The position numbers and the translations under genes were made by a program. 64,000 nt of DNA from Prevotella sp. tf2-5 (GTDB taxonomy: Bacteria > Bacteroidota > Bacteroidia > Bacteroidales > Bacteroidaceae). The notes under the pieces are model-generated. The model saw nothing but the letters and a program-made list of their open reading frames with translations, did not search any database and had not been told where the DNA came from. Below, piece after piece: positions 1 to 8,806 of this stretch. The stretch lies in the NCBI RefSeq assembly GCF_900115435.1, contig NZ_FOWK01000008.1:117215-181214 (forward strand). The letters are read 5' to 3'. Position 1 is the first letter of the stretch; each line of letters begins with the position of its first letter.

Positions 1-650
1 GCGCGGAACAGTTTCCGGGCATAGTCCTTGTCCTCGTCGTTACTGTATTCTGGGAGTAGCTCTTGTTTCGAGTGTTGTTTCTCCTCAAAGCGCTTGATGG
101 TCTTTAATACAAAGGTGTCCACCACTTCCTTGTCGTCATTCCAATAAAGACTCTGTTCTTCCAGGAGGGCATCCAGGTCGTTGTTGTCTTGTATCAGCGT
201 ACGATATAACTTACGCCACAACTCACGGTCTGTCTCGTAATTGTCCTCTTCGGACTCCATGTATTCTTTGTAAACTTGACTCTCAATAATCAGATGATAG
301 ATTTTCTTGAGAAATTCCGGCTCGTCATCCCAATTCAATTTCTTTGTTTCCAGAAACTCGTTCAGCATCTTGTTCTCCTCCAGTTGGAGCGCAAAACGGT
401 TATAGGCGAATTTCTGTGACGGCATCTCCGTCCCCTCGCGCTTTGCTCTCGACTGAGCCACCTCCAGATAACGGCGTGACTCTCTGGTAATCGCAACGAT
501 GAGCGCTAAGAGATAATTATACAGGTCATACGCCTTTGAAAGACTGAAGAGAAGCTCTTTCTCCGCCGTCTCAATGTTTTTGTTGCCGTTTTGGTAGTAG
601 GCATAGGTTAACTGGACTACCTTAATTCTTATTAACTCGCGATTAATCAT
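1..650 (-). CDS. nusB: Transcription antitermination protein NusB, partial (C-terminus beyond left edge)
   Basis: An open minus-strand frame begins at the ATG at 650 (MINRELIRIKVVQLTYAYY) and runs off the left edge without a stop, so about 216 residues are visible. The start and the following stretch (ETAEKELLFSLSKAYDLYNY) match the Bacteroidetes form of NusB, which has a long N-terminal region before the RNA-binding NusB fold. NusB acts with NusE (S10) on boxA RNA in rRNA antitermination; that is family knowledge. The visible part is the N-terminal and middle region, rich in charged helices. It is divergent from rplY, and a -7 box lies 39 bases upstream. Confidence 0.85.
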   Translation of the reverse strand, partial: MINRELIRIKVVQLTYAYYQNGNKNIETAEKELLFSLSKAYDLYNYLLALIVAITRESRRYLEVAQSRAKREGTEMPSQKFAYNRFALQLEENKMLNEFLETKKLNWDDEPEFLKKIYHLIIESQVYKEYMESEEDNYETDRELWRKLYRTLIQDNNDLDALLEEQSLYWNDDKEVVDTFVLKTIKRFEEKQHSKQELLPEYSNDEDKDYARKLFR

Positions 651-688
651 ATTCTATAGAATAGCTAGTTTGATACTCTTATCACCTG

Positions 689-696
689 CAAAGGTA
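689..696 (-). promoter_or_regulatory. Bacteroidetes -7 box for nusB
   Basis: On the minus strand this reads TACCTTTG, the Bacteroidetes -7 consensus TAnnTTTG, about 40 bases before the nusB start. The divergent rplY promoter lies about 75 bases away. Confidence 0.6.
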
Positions 697-748
697 CAAA
701 GAAGTGATTGAAAAACCAAAGGAAAATCCATTTTTCTTCTGATTTTTC

Positions 749-779
749 TTGCATAATATAGGAATAATTCGTACCTTTG
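749..779 (+). promoter_or_regulatory. Promoter of rplY operon
   Basis: TTG at 749-751 (-33 element) and TACCTTTG at 772-779 (-7), 20 bases apart, inside the recurring form ATTCGTACCTTTGC. It gives an rplY leader of about 70 bases. Confidence 0.7.
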
Positions 780-853
780 CACCCGCTTTTCGCATCGTGT
801 GATGGTGAATTAAGCAAAAATGTATAACTTAATTTAGAGTAACACAGTTTATT

Positions 854-1453
854 ATGAGAGAAATTAGTGTAAACGGTCAGAAGCGTGCCGAGACAGGTAA
901 GAAAGCCTCAAAACTGCTTCGCAAGGAGGGTCTGGTACCCTGTAATTTGTATGGTGAGACAAAGGGTGAGAAGGGTCTTCCCGAGGCATTCTCTTTCGCC
1001 GTTCCAATGGCAGAGATGCGTAAGGTGATTTATTCTCCTCATGTATATGTTGTCAATATCACTATTGACGGCAAGGAGCACAAGGCTATCATTAAGGAGC
1101 TCCAGTTCCATCCCACGACAGACGCGCTGATTCACGCTGACTTCTATGAGATCAACGAGAAGAAGAACATCACTGTCGGTATTCCAGTGAAGCTCACTGG
1201 TCACGCTCAGGGTGTACGTGATGGTGGTAAGCTCCAGTTGCAGATCCGTAAGATCAACGTTACCGCTCCTTATAAGAATATCCCCGAGTTACTCGAGATT
1301 GACGTCACTTCTTTGGAACTTGGCAAGAGCATCAAGGTTGGTTCACTGAGCTTCGAGGGTCTGGAGATTGCTACTCCGAAGGAGGTTATCGTATGCTCTG
1401 TAAGGGCTACACGTGCTTCTCGTTCGGCAGCTGCAGCAGAGGATGCTCAGTAA
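854..1453 (+). CDS. rplY: 50S ribosomal protein L25/general stress protein Ctc
   Basis: 199 residues. The N-terminal half (about 1-95, starting MREISVNGQKRAETGKKASK) is the 5S rRNA-binding L25 fold, and residues 100-185 form the extra beta domain of the Ctc/TL5 type. The tail is Ala- and acid-rich (AAAAEDAQ), as in many Bacteroidetes homologues. It binds 5S rRNA in the large subunit. It heads a run of translation genes: pth follows after 18 bases and hslR after that, so co-transcription from the promoter at 749-779 is likely. Confidence 0.95.
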   Translation: MREISVNGQKRAETGKKASKLLRKEGLVPCNLYGETKGEKGLPEAFSFAVPMAEMRKVIYSPHVYVVNITIDGKEHKAIIKELQFHPTTDALIHADFYEINEKKNITVGIPVKLTGHAQGVRDGGKLQLQIRKINVTAPYKNIPELLEIDVTSLELGKSIKVGSLSFEGLEIATPKEVIVCSVRATRASRSAAAAEDAQ

Positions 1454-1471
1454 TAGCCAGTTGGCAATAGA

Positions 1472-2059
1472 ATGGACAAGTATTTAATTGTCGGTCTGGG
1501 TAACGTCGGCGACGAGTACGACATGACCCGCCACAATACTGGATTTATGGTATTGGACGCTTTCGCAAAGGCGTCCAATATCGTTTTTGAGGATAAACGC
1601 TATGGCTTTGTAGGTGAGACGAGTCTCAAGGGTCGTAAGGTGTTTCTCCTCAAACCTTCTACGTATATGAACCTCAGTGGTAACGCGGTGCGTTACTGGC
1701 TCAACAAGGAGAATATCGACCAGAGCCGTCTGTTGGTCATCAGCGATGATGTGGCAATCCCCTTGGGACAGTTCCGCCTGAAGGCTAACGGCTCCAATGG
1801 TGGGCATAACGGCTTGGGACATATCCAGCAGCTCATCGGACAGAACTATGCTCGTCTGCGGATGGGAATAGGTAATGACTATCCTCAGGGGATGCAGATA
1901 GACTATGTCTTAGGGCGTTATGGCGAGGAGGAGATGAAGGTGTTACAGCCTGCCATCGACTTAGGGGTGGATATCATCAAGAGTTTTGTGCTCGCCGGGA
2001 TTGATATCACCATGAACCAATACAATAAATTAGGTAAGAATGGAGGAAGCAAGAGTTGA
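1472..2059 (+). CDS. pth: Peptidyl-tRNA hydrolase
   Basis: 195 residues, normal length. Pth frees tRNA from peptidyl-tRNAs that drop off the ribosome. The conserved active-site elements are present: GLGNVG with Asn11, TRHNTGF with catalytic His21, the SDD segment near residue 91 and the [10 protein letters not shown] substrate-binding loop near residues 109-118. It sits between rplY and hslR; its last 20 bases overlap the hslR start, which indicates translational coupling. Confidence 0.97.
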   Translation: MDKYLIVGLGNVGDEYDMTRHNTGFMVLDAFAKASNIVFEDKRYGFVGETSLKGRKVFLLKPSTYMNLSGNAVRYWLNKENIDQSRLLVISDDVAIPLGQFRLKANGSNGGHNGLGHIQQLIGQNYARLRMGIGNDYPQGMQIDYVLGRYGEEEMKVLQPAIDLGVDIIKSFVLAGIDITMNQYNKLGKNGGSKS

Positions 2060-2459
2060 CAAGTGGCTGTGGGCAGCCCGTATCTTCAAGACACGCAGTA
2101 TCGCCGTCGATGCCATCAAGAACGGACGTGTGACGATGAACGGTATGAACGTCAAGCCCTCCCGGATGGTGAAGGTGGGTGAGGTCGTCAGTGTCCGCAA
2201 ACCTCCTGTGACCTATTCCTTTAAGATATTAAAGACCATCGAGCAAAGGGTAGGGGCAAAACTTATCCCGGAAATTTATGAGAATATAACGCCAGCCGAC
2301 CAATATGAGTTGTTGGAGATGAACCGTATCAGCGGTTTTATTGATCGTGCCCGTGGCACAGGTCGTCCCACCAAGAAAGAGCGTCGTGCGTTGGATGAGT
2401 TTATCGGTCCTTCTCTGGAGGGCTTTGACGAATTTGATTTTGACGAAGATGATATTTGA
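2040..2459 (+). CDS. hslR: S4-domain RNA-binding protein, Hsp15 family
   Basis: 139 residues. The S4 RNA-binding fold spans about residues 4-65 ([16 protein letters not shown], then NGRVTMNG). The tail is acidic (EFDFDEDDI). Hsp15 proteins bind 50S subunits that carry stalled nascent chains and help recycle them, which fits the pth neighbour that also rescues peptidyl-tRNA. The start overlaps pth by 20 bases and the end overlaps the antiporter start by 11 bases. The S4 call is firm; the Hsp15 role is by similarity. Confidence 0.88.
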   Translation: MEEARVDKWLWAARIFKTRSIAVDAIKNGRVTMNGMNVKPSRMVKVGEVVSVRKPPVTYSFKILKTIEQRVGAKLIPEIYENITPADQYELLEMNRISGFIDRARGTGRPTKKERRALDEFIGPSLEGFDEFDFDEDDI

Positions 2460-3378
2460 TATCCTATTGATTATAGCCGGTGTGGCGATGGTGCTCTATG
2501 GAGCCGACCGTCTGACGGAGGGAGCCTCTGCCTTGGCTCGTAGTATGAATGTGCCGGAGATTATCATCGGCTTGACGATAGTTGCCGCAGGGACCTCTGC
2601 CCCAGAGCTCTTTGTCAGCATGGTATCCGCCTTGAAAGGTACGCCAGATATGGCTATTGGTAATGTGGTGGGTTCCAATACCATGAATGCCATGCTGATA
2701 GTCGGTTGTGCTGCCATGGTAGCCCCGATGACGATCAGCAAGAGCACTGTCCGTAAGGATATCCCTTTCTCTGTCTTTGCCTCTGTGCTGTTGGTACTCC
2801 TGAGTCTTAACAGCTTTTTGGGACGCTTGGACGGTATCTTCCTGCTTGCGGGTTTCGCTTTATTTATGTATTACACCTTATCACAGGCAAAAGTCGGAGA
2901 GACAGCATCTGTGTCAGAAGTCAAAAGCGTGAAACCTTGGCTGAGTGCCTTTTTCGTGTTGTTGGGTCTTGCCCTCCTCGTTATCGGCAGTAATATCTTT
3001 GTCGACTCAGCCTCTCGTGTAGCCTATTCCTTAGGTATCAGTGAGGGTGTCGTCGGCTTGACGATAGTGGCAGGAGGAACCTCCCTTCCGGAACTTGCCA
3101 CCAGTGTCGTAGCGGCACGTAAGGGACAGTCTGCCATTGCCATCGGTAATGTCATCGGCTCGAATGTCTTTAATATCCTGTTAATATTAGGACTCACCGC
3201 CACCATCAGTCCTATGCAGATACAGGGTGTCACCCTTGTGGATATGGGAATGATGTTAGGTTCCGTATCACTGGTGTGGCTGTTCTCCTATACCCGTTAT
3301 ACGGTGGAGCGCTGGGAAGGTGCCCTCCTCGTTATCGGTTACCTCGTCTATCTTGGTTGGTTGCTGAGTAACGTGTAA
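2449..3378 (+). CDS. Calcium/sodium antiporter, CaCA (YrbG-like) family
   Basis: 309 residues from the ATG at 2449 ([18 protein letters not shown]). An upstream in-frame ATG at 2341 would only add sequence read out of frame inside hslR. It is an inner-membrane protein with about ten hydrophobic segments and the two inverted alpha repeats of the family: GTSAPELFVSMVSALKG then IGNVVGSNTMN, and GTSLPELATSVVAARKG then IGNVIGSNVFN. The acidic residues of these repeats bind the cation. It is the last gene of the rplY-pth-hslR run, with an 11-base overlap with hslR. Confidence 0.93.
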   Translation: MIFDILLIIAGVAMVLYGADRLTEGASALARSMNVPEIIIGLTIVAAGTSAPELFVSMVSALKGTPDMAIGNVVGSNTMNAMLIVGCAAMVAPMTISKSTVRKDIPFSVFASVLLVLLSLNSFLGRLDGIFLLAGFALFMYYTLSQAKVGETASVSEVKSVKPWLSAFFVLLGLALLVIGSNIFVDSASRVAYSLGISEGVVGLTIVAGGTSLPELATSVVAARKGQSAIAIGNVIGSNVFNILLILGLTATISPMQIQGVTLVDMGMMLGSVSLVWLFSYTRYTVERWEGALLVIGYLVYLGWLLSNV

Positions 3379-3382
3379 CCTT

Positions 3383-5590
3383 TTAGTTCCCTTTTGTGAT
3401 ACCTCCTACCACATCATCGTTCTCGATGCTGTGCTCCGCCTTTTTGACACTTGCCTTCAGGGAACCGAAACGGTAGCTGATGGAAATGGCAAACTGACGC
3501 CCACGATTCCATGAGGTGCCAAGATCGCGGAAGTCACCGTTGACGGCTTCGTCACAGTATTTGGTATAACGGTCAAACGGGTCGTTGGTCATGATGCGCA
3601 CCGTCAACCGGTCGTCTTTCAGGAACGAGCGTTGTAACGATGCGTAATAGCCGTACCACCCGTGCATCTTGTAATATACATTAGTGGGGTTGTGTCCTAT
3701 CTTGCCATAGGCACTGAGTGACAGCTGTAGTCGCCATGGCAGCTTCTGGGTGATGTTGATGTAAATATTATCCGACCACCCAAAGTTCCGATAACCGAGG
3801 TTGGGATTCTCGTAATGCTCATAGCGCAGGTTATTATTGAAGACGAGGGTAGTGGTCTCGAATGGTTTCCATTGCGCATACTGCTCAAAGGAAGCACGGC
3901 GATAGCGTTGGATATTGTCATAGGTCAGATAGCGGATATCCCCCTCTGCTGTCTGGATGGAGGCGATGCCCCCATTACTGAACTGGTAGCCGGGAGCCAG
4001 TTGAAGGGTCAGATGCTTACCTACAAACATATAGATGAGGTTGAGGCGTTGGGAGTGAGAACTTTCCAGTTGGGGGTTACCACTCTGTATAATCGTTGGT
4101 GAGATGACTACGGCAGGATTCAGGTAGGAGATACCCGGACGGTTGATACTGGTGGTATAGTTCAGTTTCAGCGACTGTGTCTCTGTCATCTGGTATTTCA
4201 GACTTGCCTGTGGCACCCAGTCACTGAGCCGTTGGTGAAAAGTCTCTCCCTTCCCGTCAGGATAACTACCCTCCATATAACTGTATTCATAGCGTAGTCC
4301 CGCACGTGCCGACCATTGATTTTTATTAAGGATATAATCCGCATAGCCGGCAAGGACACGGGTGGTGTGCTCGAACTGATAATCTGTCATTGGCAGGGCA
4401 TCCCGATAGTCCTGTGTGTTATGACTGTTGTTATTGCGATAAATATACTTCGTTCCAATCTCTATCTGATGTCCTTTTCCAAGGGGTCGCAGCCAGTCTG
4501 CTTGAAAGGTGTGCTCCGTAAATCGCTCCCGTTCCGTTTGCAGGGTGTTGGTATAAGGGAAAGGGCGATCTCCCTTGAGGATGACATATTCATTCTCCTG
4601 ATCCGTATGTTGACGCGTCAGGGCGAGCATGTAAGAGAGTGTGAGTCGCTCGCCCTCCCGCCGCGTCTTATGCTCGAAGTCCAGTCGTCCGTTCCAAGAC
4701 TGATGACTGTACCCTGGCATCCAGTATTTGTTGTTGTAACTATAGAGGAGATTCTCCCCTGATGGAGGTAGGAGTTCTGTCCAGCCGTCCCCTTGCACGT
4801 TCAATTTATAGAAATAACCACCAAATGAGGCAGACAGCAGGTTAAGGGAGTCGATGTCATAACTGGCATTGATGTCCCCAAAATGAATGCCGCCGGGGTT
4901 GCTGCCCTCGCTATGGGAAAGCAGTCTGTTGCCTGTCTGTAGAAAGGTACGCTCTGTGTCATTGATATTCTCCGTCTCACGTCTTGACATCCCGCCATAA
5001 CCATAGTTGGCAGACAGTAGTAGTTTGCCGACCTGTCCTGTCAGGGAGGTGTAGAGGTTAGGATGATTCAAGGTGTTATAATACAGGTTGACGACCCCCG
5101 TCACCCCGTCAAGTTTCGAGTCGTCCATCATCACGATATTCAGGATAGCGTCCACACCTTCCGCATCCTCACGGGCACCAGGGTCTGTGATGACCTCGAT
5201 ACGCTTGACCATCGAAGCTGGCATCGCCTTCAGGACCTCCTTGGCATTCTTTGTCAGACTAGGGTCGTAATGTCCGTTCTTATAAATCTTGAAACTGCTG
5301 TTGCCCTTCACTTTGATGTTATCATCACCGTCGACCGTCACCATCGGTACCTTGCGCAGCATATCCATCACGGTTTGTGTCTTTGACTCCTCGTCGCCCT
5401 GTACGTCATAACCGATACGGTCTATCTCCTGCTTGATGAGTTGGCGTTGCGCCTTCACCTCGATACCCTCCAACTGCTGATCCCAAGTGATGGAGTCGTT
5501 TCCCACTTTCAGACTATCCGTCTGAGCCATAGCAACCCCTGCTTTCGCTGCCATCAGGAGCGAAAGACATACTGTTTCCCAATATTTCAT
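3383..5590 (-). CDS. TonB-dependent-receptor-like outer-membrane beta-barrel protein
   Basis: 735 residues. A signal peptide (residues 1-22, ending AKAGVAMAQ) is followed by a plug-like region at about 45-150 (MDMLRKVPMVTVDGDD, KVKGNSSFKIYKNG, MVKRIEVITDPGAR) and then a long beta-barrel of alternating aromatic strands. The N-terminal carboxypeptidase-regulatory-like domain common in SusC-type receptors is absent, so this is the shorter outer-membrane beta-barrel class. The substrate is unknown. It is the last gene of the ECF sigma operon, six bases after the secreted 278-residue gene, and is the likely envelope output of that operon. It converges on the antiporter with a gap of only 4 bases. 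Confidence 0.82.
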   Translation of the reverse strand: MKYWETVCLSLLMAAKAGVAMAQTDSLKVGNDSITWDQQLEGIEVKAQRQLIKQEIDRIGYDVQGDEESKTQTVMDMLRKVPMVTVDGDDNIKVKGNSSFKIYKNGHYDPSLTKNAKEVLKAMPASMVKRIEVITDPGAREDAEGVDAILNIVMMDDSKLDGVTGVVNLYYNTLNHPNLYTSLTGQVGKLLLSANYGYGGMSRRETENINDTERTFLQTGNRLLSHSEGSNPGGIHFGDINASYDIDSLNLLSASFGGYFYKLNVQGDGWTELLPPSGENLLYSYNNKYWMPGYSHQSWNGRLDFEHKTRREGERLTLSYMLALTRQHTDQENEYVILKGDRPFPYTNTLQTERERFTEHTFQADWLRPLGKGHQIEIGTKYIYRNNNSHNTQDYRDALPMTDYQFEHTTRVLAGYADYILNKNQWSARAGLRYEYSYMEGSYPDGKGETFHQRLSDWVPQASLKYQMTETQSLKLNYTTSINRPGISYLNPAVVISPTIIQSGNPQLESSHSQRLNLIYMFVGKHLTLQLAPGYQFSNGGIASIQTAEGDIRYLTYDNIQRYRRASFEQYAQWKPFETTTLVFNNNLRYEHYENPNLGYRNFGWSDNIYINITQKLPWRLQLSLSAYGKIGHNPTNVYYKMHGWYGYYASLQRSFLKDDRLTVRIMTNDPFDRYTKYCDEAVNGDFRDLGTSWNRGRQFAISISYRFGSLKASVKKAEHSIENDDVVGGITKGN

Positions 5591-5596
5591 ATCGTC

Positions 5597-6433
5597 TTAC
5601 TTTTTGAGTCGTTCGATGCTCATGTCAAACAACTGCTGTATAAACTCGTCCTTTGTTTTCTTTTTTAATTTCACAATCTCTGTTGCCACTATGTTCTTCT
5701 CCACATCCTCCAACGATTTGGTATCCTTGCAAAGACGATAGATCTGTGTGGCATAGCTATTGGCTGCTGTTCCGTCTGGATTCTTCAGAAAGAGGTTCTT
5801 GTAGGTGTTGAACTCTGATAGCCATGTCTCAGACGGTTTGGTGTCAGCATCGGAGAAGAAACTGCCAAATGCGAAATTGTTGCCATTGACCGTGATGGTT
5901 CTTGACTGCTTCTTTTCCTGTCGGAACTTCAGCGTCGTAGCATAGGTCTTGACGATACGTCCTCTGATCTTGTTGCCATTCTCTGCCCATTCCAACGCAT
6001 AGGCATAGCGATGCTGACGTAGTGTGTCATTGGGGTCGAGGAAGCAAGCGTAGATCCATTTCGAGTCTTTGATCAGTCCGATGGCAACACCTCCTTTATT
6101 ACTGTCACCAACAGCGAGAGAGACAAAGTCCTCACTATTGCCATTCGACCCAGTACTGACACTATAGGCATGAGCCTCGTCCAGCTCGAAAGCCTTCCGG
6201 ATATTGTCTATCAGTCGTTTATCCCGATTGTCAGTTAACTCAAAGTCGTAGGTGTCTTCCAGTCCTTCCATCGTTCCTAAATCAGGATCCTTCTCCACAC
6301 TGTGTCTTGAGCTTATTTCTTTGATGTTACTATTCCTCAGGGCATCGAATGCCTGTTGGATGTGTTGCTGTGCGAGTACTGCCGAAGGGAGTAGCATCAG
6401 CAAACCCGTGATAAGGATGTTTTTACTCTTCAT
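5597..6433 (-). CDS. Exported protein of unknown function in ECF sigma operon
   Basis: 278 residues. A signal peptide ends near LPSAVLAQQ (about residue 21), so it is periplasmic or outer-membrane associated. There are no further membrane segments. The mature part includes a long charged helix region (NIRKAFELDEAHAYSV) and a Lys-rich C-terminus. I do not recognise the family with certainty; similar exported proteins are common beside ECF sigma/anti-sigma pairs in Bacteroidetes. The start overlaps the anti-sigma-like gene by 11 bases and the end lies six bases before the barrel gene, so it belongs to the four-gene operon. Confidence 0.75.
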   Translation of the reverse strand: MKSKNILITGLLMLLPSAVLAQQHIQQAFDALRNSNIKEISSRHSVEKDPDLGTMEGLEDTYDFELTDNRDKRLIDNIRKAFELDEAHAYSVSTGSNGNSEDFVSLAVGDSNKGGVAIGLIKDSKWIYACFLDPNDTLRQHRYAYALEWAENGNKIRGRIVKTYATTLKFRQEKKQSRTITVNGNNFAFGSFFSDADTKPSETWLSEFNTYKNLFLKNPDGTAANSYATQIYRLCKDTKSLEDVEKNIVATEIVKLKKKTKDEFIQQLFDMSIERLKK

Positions 6434-7040
6434 ATGCGAAATATTCTTTTGGTTCTTCTACATAAATAATGGTTCCGTCTTCCTGCATTACTGGAACGAA
6501 GCCTGCTGCTGTCAACTGGACATGGGCAACCTCCTGTCTTGCTTGTTCTATCTGTTGTCTGACAGCCTGCTGCTCTTGTTCCATCTCCGCCATCAACGTA
6601 TAAGCCTTGTCGTAGTCGTGGATAGTAGGTTTAGGCTTGCGCAGTCGTGAGCGTTGCTGTTTGACAGGCTGTTGTTTGCGCAGTGCTGTAGTATCAGGCA
6701 GAGGTTGCTCGTTGGGAGCCTCTGGACGTAGCACTGTTGTAGAATCTGCCTTCGCAGTCAAGGGGGTGGGCAGAGGAGAAGGTTGCCATAACATGGTAAC
6801 AGGCAGAATCGCCATTCCAACCACTGCGGCAGCGATACTCCATCCTATCCATCGCTTTCGGTTCTTCTGGGGTTTCATCCCTTCCATTTCCGCAAACAGC
6901 AGGCGATACTCCTCCCATTCCGCAGGCACGTTGCCTTGGGTGAAATACTGGTTAAGAATATCCTCCTCTTCCAGTGTTGTCGTACCATCCATAAACTCGG
7001 TCAACAATAGTTGGATGTATTCCTTGGTGTATTGTATCAT
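6423..7040 (-). CDS. Anti-sigma-factor-like single-pass membrane protein
   Basis: 205 residues. The N-terminal part (1-60) is acidic and helical (LLLTEFMDGTTTLEEEDILN), resembling the cytoplasmic sigma-binding part of Bacteroidetes anti-sigma proteins. One membrane segment follows near residues 62-86 (RWIGWSIAAAVVGMAILP). The rest is a periplasmic Pro/Thr-rich stretch and a Gln/Glu-rich coiled coil. It overlaps the sigma gene by four bases, the usual coupling of such pairs. The call rests on architecture and position, not on a recognised signature. Confidence 0.7.
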   Translation of the reverse strand: MIQYTKEYIQLLLTEFMDGTTTLEEEDILNQYFTQGNVPAEWEEYRLLFAEMEGMKPQKNRKRWIGWSIAAAVVGMAILPVTMLWQPSPLPTPLTAKADSTTVLRPEAPNEQPLPDTTALRKQQPVKQQRSRLRKPKPTIHDYDKAYTLMAEMEQEQQAVRQQIEQARQEVAHVQLTAAGFVPVMQEDGTIIYVEEPKEYFAYEE

Positions 7041-7531
7041 ATCTTGTTCCTTCGTTTGATGTCTTCTAATAAAGACCGTCGTGCTCGTGCCAGTAGTGTA
7101 CTGACGGAGGTAATTTCTATACCCAGCAGACTGGCTATCTCCTCATGGCTTCGTCGCTCCACTTGTCGCATGTATAATAAGGTGCGTTGGGTGGTGGGTA
7201 GTTGCTCCAGTTTCCTTGTCAGCCATTCCTCGTTCTCCTTTGTCTCCAAGAGTTCCTGAGGACTGAGGGTCAGTAGTATCACGCTCTCTGCATTCAGTGG
7301 CTCCATCGACCGTCGTCGTTGGTGGTTTCTTACCAAGTGGCGGGTCATCAGTGTTACCAAAGCCTCCACCGACTGGTAGTTGTCCAGTTCGTCGCGCATC
7401 TGCCACAGGTGGAGCATCACATCCTGTGCGATGTCCTCTGCCTCCTCGTTGCCCGCCCCACTGCTGCGTCCTACGCTCAAGGACTTCTGATGCCATGTGC
7501 GGGCTTGTTGTTCAAATGCGCCTTTGTCCAT
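7037..7531 (-). CDS. ECF-family RNA polymerase sigma factor
   Basis: 164 residues. Region 2 is at about 30-75 (AEDIAQDVMLHLWQMRDEL, TLMTRHLVRNHQRRR) and region 4 at about 105-160 (LPTTQRTLLYMRQVERRSHE, then EIASLLGIEITSVSTLLARA). It redirects RNA polymerase to a small regulon and probably drives its own operon: sigma, anti-sigma, exported protein and barrel. Its promoter at 7610-7617 is an ordinary housekeeping -7 box. The four-base overlap with the next gene supports a matched sigma/anti-sigma pair. Confidence 0.92.
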   Translation of the reverse strand: MDKGAFEQQARTWHQKSLSVGRSSGAGNEEAEDIAQDVMLHLWQMRDELDNYQSVEALVTLMTRHLVRNHQRRRSMEPLNAESVILLTLSPQELLETKENEEWLTRKLEQLPTTQRTLLYMRQVERRSHEEIASLLGIEITSVSTLLARARRSLLEDIKRRNKI

Positions 7532-7609
7532 TTTATCTCATTGTCATTAATAAGACACTCAACGTCTCCAAAACCAAACAGGAATTAGTAAACCTTAACA
7601 AATTTGTCG

Positions 7610-7617
7610 CAAAGGTA
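7610..7617 (-). promoter_or_regulatory. -7 box for ECF sigma operon
   Basis: Reads TACCTTTG on the minus strand, giving a leader of about 70 bases before the sigma factor start at 7531. Confidence 0.6.
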
Positions 7618-7683
7618 GAAGGATTAAATGAAACGACCTAAAATAAAGACTGACATTTGTCTGACAAATCAATCTGCTATCAA

Positions 7684-8148
7684 TTAATAGTTGTCAAGTA
7701 TCTGTTTCAGTTTCTCATGCTCTCGCTCCCTCTTTGATTTTCGATGTGGGAATAGTTTACTGATGAAATAGCCGATAAGGGATATTGGATTGACACCTGT
7801 CATCATGGCTCCACCCTGCTGTTCCTTTCGTCGTTCCTCCAGCCAATGGCTTTGATAAGCGAGTCGCATATCCGTTCTCAATGCTGGCGTTATGATATTT
7901 ATGTTGACTTTGGGGCGCTCAGGTATCTGTTCTAAGGGGTTGATGGTGGAAATATGCGGTTCCATCGGGGTTATTGTCTGACTGTCATGGGGTGTGGACC
8001 TCAAGGGCTCATTGCGTAGCCATTCCTCATAGTCGCTTTTTAACGAGTCTGTTTTCATGTGACGTTTATCATCGTCAGGACCTTGAGCACAACAGGTGGT
8101 TGTCACCAACAGAAGGGTAAAGGATAATATATAAAAAAGGTGAGACAT
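7684..8148 (-). CDS. Exported protein of unknown function next to winged-helix regulator
   Basis: 154 residues. A signal peptide ends near TTTCCAQG (residues 18-22); the CC pair makes a lipoprotein possible but the lipobox is weak. The mature chain is short and Pro/Thr-rich in the middle (ITPMEPHISTINPLEQIPER) with a weakly hydrophobic stretch (NPISLIGYFISKLFPH) and a Lys/Arg/Glu-rich C-terminus. I do not recognise it. Its start overlaps the stop of the 104-residue winged-helix gene, so the two are one transcription unit. Confidence 0.6.
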   Translation of the reverse strand: MSHLFYILSFTLLLVTTTCCAQGPDDDKRHMKTDSLKSDYEEWLRNEPLRSTPHDSQTITPMEPHISTINPLEQIPERPKVNINIITPALRTDMRLAYQSHWLEERRKEQQGGAMMTGVNPISLIGYFISKLFPHRKSKREREHEKLKQILDNY

Positions 8149-8462
8149 TAGAATTGTATCAAGCGATAACCAAGTCCACGTGCGTTGATGATTTTGAGGG
8201 AAGGGTCTGCCGATAGGATATGTTTCATACGTGACATGAAGACATAGAGTGAATTCAAGTTATAGATATTGTCATCATCCCAAAATTCAATTAAGAGGAT
8301 ATGGTTCTCTACGATGTCACCTTGTGCCTCTATCAGCATACCAAGGATAGATGCCTCGCGAAACGACAGTTTTCTGGAAGAAAGTGTCCCGTCAAGTGCA
8401 TGGAACCGTAGTTCCTGTTTCTGCAGGTTTAATTCAAAGCGTCCGATTTGTAATACGTTCAT
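8148..8462 (-). CDS. Stand-alone winged-helix (Trans_reg_C-type) DNA-binding protein
   Basis: 104 residues that are almost entirely one OmpR/PhoB-type effector domain: the N-terminal beta sheet (FELNLQKQELRFH), recognition region (KLSFREASILGMLIEAQGD, LNSLYVFMSRMKHILSADPS) and C-terminal hairpin (IINARGLGYRLIQF). The phospho-receiver domain is missing. Binding partner and signal are unknown. It is co-transcribed with the exported 154-residue protein from a -7 box at 8505-8512. A second protein with the same type of domain lies 1.2 kb away on the other strand. Confidence 0.82.
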   Translation of the reverse strand: MNVLQIGRFELNLQKQELRFHALDGTLSSRKLSFREASILGMLIEAQGDIVENHILLIEFWDDDNIYNLNSLYVFMSRMKHILSADPSLKIINARGLGYRLIQF

Positions 8463-8806
8463 GACTTTGCGTTATTTGATGGGTCAGTAATATAAATGAC
8501 GGCGCAAAGTTATAGTGAATAAACAAAACAGGAAGGCAGATTTTCCTTACAAAACCTTACAGATGATTAAATTAAGGCTTTCTTAAAATATTTTTGGTTT
8601 AAAAGTCTTTCATCAAAGTAATAAAGATTAATACCTTTACTTTTGATCATGATTTAACTAAACAAATGAATTGTCAGACAAATGTCAGGAATTTATTTCC
8701 CTTGTCATCGCCTGTTTTCATAACTTTGCAGGAAAAACCTATATAAAGTTAAATAGTACAAACAGATGATATTGTTTAGAAACAAAATTGTACTTTTGCC
8801 CATGAT
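8463..8806. promoter_or_regulatory. 344-base divergent intergenic region with promoters both ways
   Basis: Minus strand: TAACTTTG at 8505-8512 serves the 104-residue regulator. Plus strand: TAACTTTG at 8721-8728 and TACTTTTG at 8791-8798 both precede the 8807 gene; the second would give a nearly leaderless message. The middle is AT-rich. The sequence gacaaatgtcag at 8679-8690 contains the short palindrome gacaaatgtc; tgacatttgtctgac occurs at 7651-7665 near the sigma factor. No gene was seen. Confidence 0.55.
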